DNA from: Heliocybe sulcata
Taxonomy: Eukaryota > Basidiomycota > Agaricomycetes > Gloeophyllales > Gloeophyllaceae
Direction of reading: 5' to 3'
Length of the DNA: 64,000 nucleotides
Assembly: GCA_004369045.1 (NCBI GenBank)
Contig: ML213522.1
Span: 313,775 to 377,774 of the forward strand
Each line of letters begins with the position of its first letter. Within the stretch, counting starts at the first letter, position 1. The notes beneath the pieces are model-generated. The model was given only the letters and a program-made list of their open reading frames with translations. It was not told where the DNA came from and did not search any database. Below are positions 33,320 through 50,204 of this stretch, in pieces. A program made the translations under genes and the position numbers.

Positions 33320-34612
33320 ATGCCGCTCCCTACAAGTAGAATCGGCAATGATAGCGTGACCGCCATAGGCTACGGAGCCATGGGGATCGGTAGCGTTGCA
33401 TACGGTAAAGCAGATTCGGAAGAGGAGCGTTTGAAGGTCAGGAACCTGTCTATCCGGATGTATCTTGCACTGACTGAATCTTCTCTTATCCATTAGTTCT
33501 TGGATGCTCTCTACGAGAGTGGCTGTACGAACTGGGACACTGCGAACGTCTACGGTGACTCGGAAGAATTAATCGGAAAATGGTGGACGTCATTTTCTTT
33601 AGACATCTCGGGTAGTACTGACGCCCGTACCAGGTTTTCGAAGACCGGTAAGCGAAAGGAGATCTTCCTTGCCACCAAGGGCGGTGTACGCCCACCGCAG
33701 CCGAATCGTCTCGTCAACGGCGAGGCCGAGTATATCAAGGAGTGTATTCAGACCTCCCTAAAGAAACTACAGACAGATCACATCGATCTGTACTACCTCC
33801 ACCGGTACATTTTTGTCTTAAGCGACATATGATGGTCACTAACGATCCTGATCAGAGCTGACCCGACGGTGCCAATTGAGATCACGGTAGGCGCAATGGC
33901 TGAGCTAGTCAAGGTCGGAAAAGTGAAGTATCTCGGCCTTTCCGAGATCTCTGCGGCAACTCTGCGTCGTGCTCATGCAGTCCACCCTATCTCCGCCATC
34001 CAAGTAGAGTACTCGCCCTTCACCCTGGATATCGAGGACGAGAAGATAGGCCTGCTCAAGGCTGCGCGTGAACTAGGAGTCGCTGTGATTGCATACAGTC
34101 CTCTCGGTAGAGGTCTCTTGACAGGAAGATATGTGGGTTCCAAGCAGTCGTGGTCACTTTGAATGTTGAACGCTGACAAACGGAGCAGAAATCGCCGGAC
34201 GATTTTGAGGAGGACGATTTTAGGAGTTTGATTCCTCGCTACTCCAAGGAAAACTTCCCGAACATCCTCAAGATAGTGGACGGCCTGAAGGCCATCGGAG
34301 AACGCCATGGCGCGACAGCTGGACAGGTAGCCCTCGCTTGGCTACTCGCCCAGGGCGACGATATCATCCCGATCCCTGGAACCAAGTCCCTCAAGGTGAG
34401 TAGTCCGGTGATGATACTGGTGGATGTGTGTCTGAGATGCCTTCGTGCTGCAATAGTACTTGAAAGAGAACCTAGGCGCTGCCTCGGTCAAGTTGACCAA
34501 GGAAGAAGTTGCTGAAGTGCGAGTCATCGCTGAGAAGGCGGATGCTGCGCAGGGGTTCAGATATCCACCGTCGATGGTGGACCACTTGTTCACCGATACG
34601 CCGCCTCTATGA
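33320..34612 (+). CDS. Aldo/keto reductase
   Basis: NADPH-dependent reductase of aldehydes and ketones, cytosolic TIM barrel. ATG 33320 starts [20 protein letters not shown] then MGIGSVAYG. Next come [20 protein letters not shown], giving the catalytic Asp and Tyr, [12 protein letters not shown] with the catalytic Lys, and [10 protein letters not shown] with the catalytic His. [35 protein letters not shown] and [16 protein letters not shown] are the usual later barrel strands. [20 protein letters not shown] and PIPGTKSLK bind the cofactor phosphate, and the protein ends [11 protein letters not shown] before the stop at 34610-34612. About 330 residues and six exons, closest in pattern to the fungal YakC/pyridoxal-reductase group. 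It sits between copies of a small minus-strand repeat family. Confidence 0.9.
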
Positions 34613-34939
34613 GCCGCAGGTCTCTTGAATTGCTATGGTGCAGTAAATGATTCCGACAATGAGAAATTAGTGATCATTGAGAGCCTTGCGTGTGGGGTTT
34701 TGAGACTGCGCGCGTCGACACCTCCATCCTACTTCGTAGGATTCGTGCTTCCCGCGTTAGTCGAAAGCCTCAGTCGGTGTTGCAGCGACGTCTGCTAAAT
34801 GCCCGATGGGCGTATAACAGTCAAATGTAAGACTGCATGGCGCCTTGCTTTCGCACATGGGACGGAGCTTGCTTCCACCACCATACCAATGTCGGTTGCA
34901 GTCAGGGACACTCGAGATGCTCATGCGATGACGTGACCG
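34613..34939. other. Intergenic, nothing recognised
   Basis: About 330 bases between the reductase stop and the next minus-strand repeat unit. Confidence 0.45.
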
Positions 34940-35460
34940 AAGTAACTGGATTCTACGACACGTAGTACATGCGGAGCATCATCTACAGACATAGAAGATC
35001 TTGACATCAACAGCTCTCCTGCATGCACACCAGTCGGTCACAGCCAGTGCTAACGATATTGGCTTGACTCACCGAGATGACATACACGAAGAAAGGCCTG
35101 GGTTATTTGATTTGCGAAAGAAGCTGTTCTAGAGGTATAGATCTAAGTGATTCTGATTAAGTATCTCCCATAGACGGACTACTCACCAGCTCGACAGAGG
35201 ATATCCCCTGGCTACCGGCAGTTCCAATTAATGGAAGAGCCGCTACCCTGCCGTGCAAGCTCATGTCTTATTAGACTTTGCCACTTCCGAGCGGAAGAGG
35301 CAAGCCCGTCGGACAGGCCTGACAACGGCCTGACTCAAGACGTGAGCTGAGCTACTCACGTCGACTGCAACAGACATGTACGTACTGTAACGGCTGAAGG
35401 GGAGGACTTCCTGCAGGTAGCGATCCAAGGAGGTCTGAACCGCGCACAGGGTATTTATAC
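34940..35460 (-). CDS. Small TATA-led gene of a local family, copy 3 (uncertain)
   Basis: Shortest of the three related minus-strand units. TATAAATA lies at 35459-35452, a candidate ATG at 35377-35375 (MSVAVD followed by a gtgagt donor). Downstream are the shared blocks: SNNPGLSS... at about 35110-35080, a gtgagt...gcatgcag intron, and ELLMSRSSMSVDDAPHVLRV at about 35031-34960, which ends in an in-frame stop near 34925. Peptides are not recognised. Confidence 0.28.
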
Positions 35461-35784
35461 CGTCTCGCCTCGTGGTGAAGGGCCGGTGCACACGCACCTT
35501 CATTTAACGCCTCGTGCCACCCCATTCAGTTCAAAATACCACATCCACCGCAAGCATACGGAGCGATCGATCTTCGCTTGCGAGTATTGACACATCGGCT
35601 CAATGTCCCTTTGTAATAAGAGCGTGCGTATCTGATTGACCGTGTTATATCGATCCAAATGCATAACGACATCGCCGTTCTTCATCTTGCTGTGGGGAAT
35701 GGAAGCCAGTTCATTTGCCATCTTATCGTCTCTTCCGGATCGAAGCTTACCAAGACATAGCAGGGATATGAATGAACAGTTTGG

Positions 35785-36430
35785 TTCCACGTCACGCAGT
35801 ACATCATCTACATACAACATGGATCTTGACATGGACATGTTGACATCCGAAACTGTTCTGCACGAGAGCAAGGTAGAAATCAGTCATCGTGGCCTGTCGA
35901 GATTTCTTAGCCAACTCACCAGACACGGTATGCATGGATACAAAAAAAGGCCTGGATTATTTGATTTGCTAAATGCCGAGGTCGGCCAGCTGAGCGAAGT
36001 ATCGGTCAGCCGATATATAGGACATGTCCGTACTGCGCGCAGTGGGCACTCTGGGATGGCCGACCATCTTCAGCAATGCATCGAAATGTCCGTCAAAACA
36101 AAAGCTCACCCTTGTTAGCGGTCTGTACGACTGTCCCGATGAAGGACGGCGTACATCCCTCGATGATGGCCCGTGGAAGTGCCCTCTAAGGACGCTGCAC
36201 GGAACCTATGGCCCATGCCTGCATTTCCCGGTGACCGGGAAGGCAGGCAAGAGGTCGGCGGCGGCGGCTGCTCGTGCCAGTGACTGCACAGAGAGGATTA
36301 GAGGTTGTTCATGTGAGGGACAGGGCAGCATACCGCGAGCAACGCCGGGGAACGCTCCAGCCTCATCAGAGGAAGGGGCGGGGTCCAAGAGTGGTCCAAG
36401 GTCTTTCAAATCCCGCTGGGGGCCTATATA
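35785..36430 (-). CDS. Small TATA-led gene of a local family, copy 2 (uncertain)
   Basis: TATATA at 36430-36425 and ATG at 36366-36364. Exon 1 (MRLERSPALLA) ends at a gtatgc donor equivalent to that of copy 1, and the following exon starts SLARAAAAADLLPAF and stops after 25 codons. Further down are SNNPGLF..., a gtgagt...gtgcag intron and an exon with TVSDVNMSMSRSMLYVDD, open to 35500. If the two halves belong to one transcript, the linking exons are not resolved. Function unknown. Confidence 0.28.
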
Positions 36431-36736
36431 CGGTTTCGTCTCGTAATGTAGGGCAGGTTGTTCGCCTTGGACCTGCTGTGACGTGATGCAGGACATAGCG
36501 GGAGCGTCCTAACGTACGATACAGCATAGTGCCAGATGAATGCCGAGGGCCTCGCTCTGGAAAGTCAGAGCAGTCGTCTCATCCCCCAGTGTCGCAGCAT
36601 CGAGCTGGTACTGATTTAATCAAGTGTGCACATCACAGGCGCTGCAGCCCAGTCTCCTACATACAGACTGTGCATAGGAAGATGGGACGTTACAGATATA
36701 CACAATACATTGGCTCAACATATATCTGGCCTCTCG

Positions 36737-37632
36737 CTATTTCCAGCACCTGTAAGACGGAGGGGGTTAGTTGGTGAGATACTCCTGACGACAAGGTGGC
36801 CGACGTACAGAATAGCGTAGTTCTCTTGGATTACATGTTCCCCGCCGCCGTAAGCCACATTGCAGCCGCCCTGCAAGGTGTCCCGGATGAGCCAGATGCA
36901 AGTACACAGATGTGAATATATGCGTACCAGATGCTCCCCCGTCTTTCCCGGAACATAAACGCCGTTGACTTCAGCGAGGGCATGATACAGCTTGGCACCG
37001 TGCTCCTCATATCCACCCTCCACGGGCCTCCTGCCCGCAGGAATACGGCCATAAGATGTTGCGACCCACTCCATATTCTCTGGTGTAAACGGTAGCAGAT
37101 CGTACCGCCCATTATGTTCATGCTCCCCTCCGCCGTACGGGACACGGCACGGCGGACTGAGATTGGGCGCGATCTTGCACGGATGGACTGAATTCGGGAA
37201 GATGGCGGAGCCGATGAACACAGGAGACCTTCCATCAGCATCCACACATGGCGGACGACCAACTTGCTCGGAAGGAGGGAAAGCAGACGAGGTGGTCAGA
37301 GGCAAACGATAGCCAGACGGCGGGGGTGCCGGCGCTCCGTATGGAGGCGGATGGTCGCTGTCGCGGTGCTGCCCGCCGATAGGAAACTGCTGCTGTCGGT
37401 CCGCTTCAGTCGCCATGAAAGTTGTCTGGTGCTGAGTGGAGTGGGCGCCCAGCGGAACTGGGAACTGGGGCACCGGCGTGTGCCCGGATTGATGATGCGC
37501 AGGAGTAGGGAATCCGGCATGGCCAGAGCGACGGTCCTTCTTATCTTTCTTAGGTTTGTGCCCGGAGTCACTGTCGGAGGACGAAGACGAAGATGAGGAA
37601 GAGTCGACGCTGCGACGGCGAGGACGGGCCAT
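36737..37632 (-). CDS. DM9-repeat (DUF3421) protein
   Basis: ATG 37632-37630 opens a basic, Ser-rich start (MARPRRRSVDSSSSSSSSSD, then KPKKDKKDRR) and a long Pro/Gly/His/Gln-rich disordered region to about residue 130. The folded part is two DM9-type units: VPYGGGEHEHNGRYDLLPF, WVATSYGRIPAGRRPVEGG, ALAEVNGVYVPGKTGEHL and, after an intron with a gtacgc donor, GGCNVAYGGGEHVIQENYAI. The final splice (gtacgtc...acag) gives LCWK and a stop at 36737-36739; reading on instead would add about 20 residues. DM9 units bind carbohydrates in some animal lectins; the role in fungi is unknown. No signal peptide. Family call firm, function not. Confidence 0.78.
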
Positions 37633-39318
37633 GTTGTTTGATAAAGTTGTAGGTGAAAGCACTAGTTATACTCGATCACGGGCGCGTGCGTCTTAAACTG
37701 AATCCTCGAGCTTGGCGAGCTGTGCCAGTCTGGCTATGCTTCCAAGTCGTGTTAGGAACGATATCAGAGTCCATTGCACGGCAGCGAGCAGTCAGAGTCT
37801 AAGTGCAAGTCGAATTAGTACGCATTGTGACACATATCGAGAAGCGAGTTTGCAGGGCCTGGGGATTTGCGACATTCATCTCAGTTTCATGGTCTGCAGA
37901 CGATCCTGCATAATTGGGCCCCTACGCAGGATTCTAACCATCCCAGAGTTCCCCGGATGTATTGAGCTCTAGATCTTGTCATAAACTGAAGCGAATCTTA
38001 GTCTTCCTGTCTCGTCCTGGGCAACCTCCCTTCTGGTCGACAGTCTTCTCGGCGGTCGTCCGTTGGCCAGCTCTGACATTCTCCGACAGGCGCTGCGCAC
38101 TGCTAGCAAGCCATGCTGTAAGTACCTGCCATTTTGTTTTGGTCGCAATGCACCCTCACACGCTCGAGCCCCAGCATGCAAATCGTCGTTATCTGCTGCA
38201 AGATAGCTTGTCCTTATCCCACAAATGCACTTGAGAGAGTTGGCCACTGCGGAGCATGGCATCCGTTTCGAGTCCTGAGTGTATTGTTAGTTGTTTCTGA
38301 TAATAAAATTTCAGAGTTTAAACATAGCGCAGCAACATCGAATTTAGAAAGCAACCAGAGACCGGCACCGCGCTCGAGGACCCGAGGACCGAGGGCGATG
38401 CAGAAGGCCCGCCACTAGTGGAGACATTGACCAATGAGAAGACAGGAAATCGGCCAGACGCGGGTGGCGTCAGCCACTACCAGTTCTCACGGTAAGAAAC
38501 TCAGCTTGTAGTCTCGACAGAACAATAAAAATTCTCTCCTGCCCAGAGAAAATTATATAATCGAGACAATATTGTCATATGTTCCAATGTACGTGTAGAT
38601 AATATATTTAAAATTTGGAAAAGAACCAAGGAGAAATCAGTGAGCCAGGCCGTCCGGAAGGGAAACTGAGACTACAAACCAAAAGTGTAGAGGCGATAAG
38701 AGTCGGAGTTCAAATATGATAACAATATTTCTTATCAACGCTACAAAAACAACTCTCACGTCTTCTCGGCATGCATTTCCCACGGACTCAGACATTTGGC
38801 ACAGGGACCGACCGTTTTCCGGGTAAAGACGCCTCCTTCGTAAACTCAGGACTCGTAACTAGTCTCATCGACATATGTGGGGAACGATCGACTTTCCAGT
38901 GCGGACCTTGTGCACCAACTCAGATGAACTGGAAACGCGGATGTCCTATATCTCGCCATCATGATGCTGTCGCCCGACTCAGGATCATCTTCAAGGTAAA
39001 GGTCCGCTGTCTGATTTCTCTCCTTGGATTCCAGGCGTCTTAGACTGGCCTTAGAGTGGTGACTCTATGCATCATGTCGCTAGCCGCTCGACAGACCCTA
39101 TACCATGCGCACCAAAGTAGAGCGGATGTGCTTCAAGCGGTCTATATCTACATTCCCGCCTATCTAATTTTAGCCCGTGCACACCCGCCGGTATACGGCC
39201 TTGTCACCGAGAAGTTGTTATCTGCTTGACAGGCCTGTCCATCGTCGTTCTGATGATCATTAATGCTTAACGTTCACGCATATAAGGTATGTGAGCACCC
39301 TGGCGTCTCGCAAGAACC
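37633..39318. other. Divergent intergenic region, AT-rich in part
   Basis: About 1.7 kb between the DM9 gene (-) and the ABC transporter (+). Bases 38500-38760 are AT-rich. Short frames (37712-38418, 38771-39043) lack splice or motif support. No repeat ends seen. Confidence 0.45.
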
Positions 39319-45530
<6,212 letters not shown>

Positions 45531-45848
45531 CTTGCCAGATGCGAAGTGTCCTACTTCGATCTGTGCGCATGCTGTTCGTTTCGAAGATTCGGGAACTTCG
45601 TTTATATTACTCAATTATCAGGATCCCGTGGAGGCACGATTATGTGGTGGGAGTAGCGCTGACAGATCGCAGCTGTGGGACAGCGGCACGTAAAGCTAAG
45701 TTGTCGATACGAAAAGGGACGAAGTGCTGTCTGGAGTACTATACATTAGTATGAGTAGGCGATCCCTCAGTCTACGCATCGAGCAGATTATTCCACCACA
45801 GGAAAATGATTTGGCACGACATACGCCGTCACGATATCAAGCGGATCC
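45531..45848. other. Convergent intergenic gap
   Basis: About 320 bases between the stops of the ABC transporter and the BRO1-domain gene. Nothing recognised. Confidence 0.5.
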
Positions 45849-48800
45849 CTACAGCATCTGTTTTCTCCTCTTGGCTCCAGTCCCTGGGGAATCTGGTGGG
45901 CCAGGTGGGAGATCCATCGCTTGCCAATCACCAGAGTTTGGGGGAGGTAATCCAAACGCTGGTTTCCGCCGAGATGAGACGCCGGGTTGTCCAGGGGCAG
46001 ACATGTCTTGATGTGCCGGTTGATTGGCTGATACGTCGTCATGTACGTGTGCAGACTGGGACTCCAGTGACATGGAGTTCATAGACTGGACGATGGACCT
46101 GTAACACGAACTTGTGTGAACAAGAGTAGTATGAACTCTGAGTGTGGTCTGGTGCATACCGAGCGTCGTGACGGCGCCGTCTAGCCCAGTCCTTGCAGTC
46201 TTCCCTGAATTCAGCTAACATGTCTGCCAACTCGTTATAGAACTGAGGTCATGTCAGCTCAGTCGTAAGATCAACCCAAATTAATCCCTGCGCACCTGTA
46301 GGCCCTCTTCCAGATTCTTCTTGATTTCCTTGTACTTGTGATAAGCCAAGTCAAGCGACTGCAGAGCATGTTCACGGTCCTTGACGCTAGGGTCTTCTTT
46401 CCTGGACTGGAGGAACGACTCGTTCCGGGCCTGCGAGGATCGCCTTCATCTTGCCGGTACAATTATACTTCACACCGCTCACTCACCTTGACTGCTTCAA
46501 GGATCTCTCCCTGCTTCTGTTCACTCTCCTCCACACCCTGTCGGAATTTCTCGTACTTGAGCAGTTCCTCCTCGAAGTCGCTCTCGAACATCGCCGGGTT
46601 CACTTCCTTCCATCGCTCAATATTCGCAGCCACCCGTAGGATGCGTGGCTGGATGTCGTCAGCCTCCGACAACCTCCGCGCTCTTTGTACGAGCTGCTCC
46701 CGCTCACGCATCACGTCGTCTAGAGACTCGATGAGCACCCGCAACGCCCTGGCATGTGACTGGGTCTGCTGTGAAATGGAGGCTCGCCCCGTGGACGACG
46801 GGATCGAGGCCTCCAAGTCGGCCTGCAATTAGATTATATTCAGAATTGATCGCCCACGACAAGAGGCATTTCAGCGGCGAATAACACAAACCTGGTCCCA
46901 CGTAAGCTCGGTGATATTCCGCTCCCAATCATCCCACTTGCTGCGCACGACTTCGTCGCTCTCAGCAGCCTGAGACAGCACCGCTCGGTATCGCTGGGCC
47001 TTATTTGTGAGCTCCTTGTTGGCTTCATGAGATGTCGGTCGGACACCAGGATTGTCGTGTTGGAAGCCTTCGTCCTCTTCTGCTTCTTGGTCCAAGATGT
47101 CCAGAGCCTACCGGCGAATATACATAGACAAGTTGATGTATGTTGTGCATACGAAAAACCGACCTCGTTTAATATCTCTGCGCTACGTGTCCCAAGCTTC
47201 TTGATCGCTTGGATAGACGTTTCTATCCAGATCGGACCATCTGCGAGCTTCACTTCCTCTGACTTCTTAAGCAAGCTTGGCGGTATTCCGATAGGTTTTT
47301 CTAGCGCCTCCAGCGACGCTGGTAGGTTCAAGGAACGTAACAGCCTAGCGGGTCTCTGTTAACGATATGTCTGGCTACAACAAGATACTCGCACCCTTGT
47401 GCTTCGTCATTAAGTTCCTGAGCACGGTCGAACACTTGATCTTTCAGCCAATCTTGCTTGCGGTCGTTATATATGTCTGAATACGTCGTGAGTCCAAGAA
47501 TGCCACCCCGAAATTCAGTTCAATCCAGCGGCGTACCTACTGCCTCCTTGGCTCCCCAGGCTAACAGTTCACCGAAGATAACCCCTTCACTGCCAATGAC
47601 AGTGGACGGATTTGTTAAACCAGGGTGTACATTGCTGTTTACCAGAGCTGCGCCAGTGATGACAGGCAGAGCTGACGGGGCAGGCACATCCTGATGATAG
47701 ATAAGATCGTTATCTCGCTCCGCTCGTGTGATGTTCTTCTGGACCTCGTCTAATAAGGACTGGGTTATATAAGACGCGACACTTGACAAGACCTTGATAC
47801 GTGGCGTACTTTCACGTCCTCGACGACGGCTTTGGCGACGCCTCCGCGCCGCGCAATGTCATATGCTTTCTTCCCTAGCATACTAGCTTGATGGAGGCGG
47901 CTCAGTTCATGGCCATATCTGCACACGTTGTCAGTCGGGAATGCTATGATGGATTGCAGAAGACAGCATGACAGACTTGGATGCTTCTAGATCCTCGACG
48001 CTCTTCCGGTACAGTGCGGCAGCCTGGAAATGGTAGCCCTTAGCTTCGCAGTGAGTTATCCAAGTCTGTACCAGCCAAATGAGCGGAGTCCGACATGCTG
48101 ACTTCGGAGACGAACCGATGGGAAGGCGTGCTTTATAGGCGGTGATGCATCTCGAATGGTTCTGACCGCGTCCTCATAAAAAGTTGCAGCCTAACGGACC
48201 CAATGTGAGTTCGTTGGACGGCGATGAGATGATCCTGTCTCCGACTTTAGCAGCCAACTTAGCTATTACGCCGTTCTTGTAATGATCTGTCGTTCGTCAA
48301 TGTCATCAGATATGGCAAACGCAAGGCCAGTGTTACCTAAGACAGCCCTTTGCCATGTGCATTCTTGCGCTTGGGCCAACATCAGAAGTTCTAAGCTCTT
48401 CACAAATGCCTCGGTTAAGTCGAGAGGCATTTCCTCTTCGGATTGCAGTGTATCCCGGAGTGGGGGAACAGCGGATGATAGCAAAAATGAAAACGACCCA
48501 GCAGCACTCTATCGAGCTGTCATTCCGTGTTCTGCTCTTTTGTACCAAGTGGGAACAATTTAGAAGACAGAACTTACTTGATGATATGATAACGCACGCT
48601 TGAGACCCTCGGCATTTGATCTATCTTCAGAGGCTGCGAGCTGAGAGTATAGCGCGCCTAAATTAAAGAGAACAGCAGCTCGTTCGTACGCAAGGTTCTT
48701 CATCGTGATCGGCATTGATGACGGGGAAAACGCTGGAGCATATGGTATCTCTAAGCCGATCTGCCGAGTAGCATATGAGAAGGGGGTAGGAGCGCAAGTA

Positions 48801-49113
48801 GAAATATAGACCGACATCAACCGGAAGCTTTGTCAAAATGAACACGAGTTGAGCGTTATATCTGGGTGAACTTCAGTCAAGCTTGCGCAGCGGACTAGTA
48901 GGAGCCTTGGACACACCGCACGGCTGGATCAACACGATCGACACGCACAACACCTCCAGTTGCATCCTTCCTCAGGCTTTCCCATTCATTTAAGTCCCAT
49001 TTGAAGGCATCCGGGTGAGTATCCACATGTTTGGCGTATATGTAATCCCGAGCCGCTTTCTTCACGTCGACATTATACGTCTTCTTGAACGGTACTGATA
49101 ACTGATTCGGCAT
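45849..49113 (-). CDS. BRO1-domain protein, PalA/Rim20 type
   Basis: Class E/ESCRT-linked adaptor; PalA/Rim20 brings the PacC/Rim101 transcription factor to Snf7 for ambient-pH activation. ATG 49113-49111 begins MPNQLSVPFKKTYNVDVKKA, and DAFKWDLNEWESLRKDATGG follows; the PFKKTY start is of the PalA/ALIX kind rather than of Bro1 itself. The BRO1 domain continues with LVFILTKLPVDVGLE, IPYAPAF, MKNLAYERAAVLFNLGALYS and AYKA-type helices. The central V-domain region (about 47300-46460) is coiled: ALRVLIESLDDVMREREQLV, ANIERWKEVNPAMFESDFEE. The C-terminus is Pro-rich (KPAFGLPPPNSGDWQ, LPPGPPDSPGTG) and ends at a stop at 45849. About 15 short introns. PalA is preferred to ALIX because of the start; a true ALIX orthologue is the alternative. 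Confidence 0.82.
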
Positions 49114-49789
49114 GGCCGTGACAGTTTAACTACTACTGGCAGTTCCTCTAGATCACAGTGTGGATGCAGCACAAATGTTTTGAGCGTCAGAAGAAGTCCA
49201 GGAATCGGGGCCACAGTGCAGCGCGCGCGACGCGCGGGCCGCGTCGGGTCGCACGGTCACCAGACTTGCAAGCGCTCGCTCGCTGAAGGCAAGCCACGCT
49301 CGACGCGATGTCGGTCAATATGGTGCCAGAAAATGAGGAGAGCCATGGAAGGGCAAATGCACTGTTTAAGAAATTCAATGTCCTGCAGCTGTAGCCGCCG
49401 TGGGATGCAGGGCCTACATGTGCGAGTCACGACAGTCCTATAGTAAGCCCCAGACCTAGTCATTTACCCGAACGTGCGGCCCCGTCACCGTTGAAAATCC
49501 TTTTACTCGATATTTTGGCACAATTTTGGCAGGTACCAAGCACCGGTGCTTCACGGCAATGATCATCATAACTATCAAACTACCTTGGTCTTGAAAAAGT
49601 AAGAACTGAATGCACCTGATCCATCATCACATAGGCGCCTCCGGATGTATGTCTTCATCAGTGGGTAATCAACCGCTTGCAACGACCAAGCATGACTCGT
49701 TGAGGTACCCAAAAAGGTCTAGGCTGAATCTAGCTGCAGGAGGATCCCCTTCATAAGCGCAGGGCTCGGTGTCCGTCCTTCTGCAAGAG
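49114..49789. other. Divergent promoter region between PalA-type gene and small gene A
   Basis: About 675 bases. A CpG-dense patch at 49217-49262 (tracts of gcgcgcgacgcgcgg) stands out. No gene is supported. Confidence 0.45.
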
Positions 49790-50204
49790 ATGTCGCTCGC
49801 TGTCCCGCACCCCAAAGATATCCCGATTCTTGCTCGCTACGTGAGTTGTCTGGTCTCTCTCTCTATCTGAGCTAATGTGCCCTACTGCGTCTCCGGATGG
49901 TCTGCGGTATTTCCAGGTGATAGTGAGTCAATTGGGACCCTGGCAAGAGCTGCGTCACTAACACTGTATCCAGGAACAAGACGTGGAAGTTCGCATAAAA
50001 GCCAATGTATGGGTACTTGGAGTCATCATTGGCTTTTGCAGATTACTGAACAAGGTCAGCTTATACGGACTTTGCCCTGTTTGCTACCTTCCGACACCAG
50101 CTCCTCGTCAGGCGACAGGCATGACCTACGAAGTAGAGTATCGAACTCCAAGCGGATATAGCAGGGGCCGTTTCGACCTTGCAGATGTCAGACCGAAGAT
50201 CTGA
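49790..50204 (+). CDS. Small orphan protein A, four exons with a 6-base micro-exon
   Basis: Predicted 76 residues. Exons are 49790-49840 (MSLAVPHPKDIPILARY), 49917-49922 (Val-Ile, 6 bases), 49974-50054 (EQDVEVRIKANVWVLGVIIG then FCRLLNK) and 50112-50204 (ATGMTYEVEYRTPSGYSRGR, ends RPKI). All introns are GT-AG and 51-76 bases. The model is supported by a paralogue at 52351 that has the same exon order and the same lengths for exons 2 and 3. The third exon may form one hydrophobic beta/helix segment (VWVLGVIIGF). No signal peptide, Cys pattern or known domain. The shape (VRIKANVWV...V-YEVEY) suggests a small beta-rich fold. Function unknown. Confidence 0.7.

Noticed and set aside
36206-36496. 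Short spliced ORF of repeat copy 2 as a mating pheromone precursor
   Set aside because: It lacks a C-terminal CaaX box and no pheromone receptor or homeodomain gene lies nearby.
49217-49262. CpG-dense gcgcgcgacgcgcgg patch as a structured RNA or operator
   Set aside because: It is only a short composition blip in a divergent promoter; no extended pairing could be drawn.
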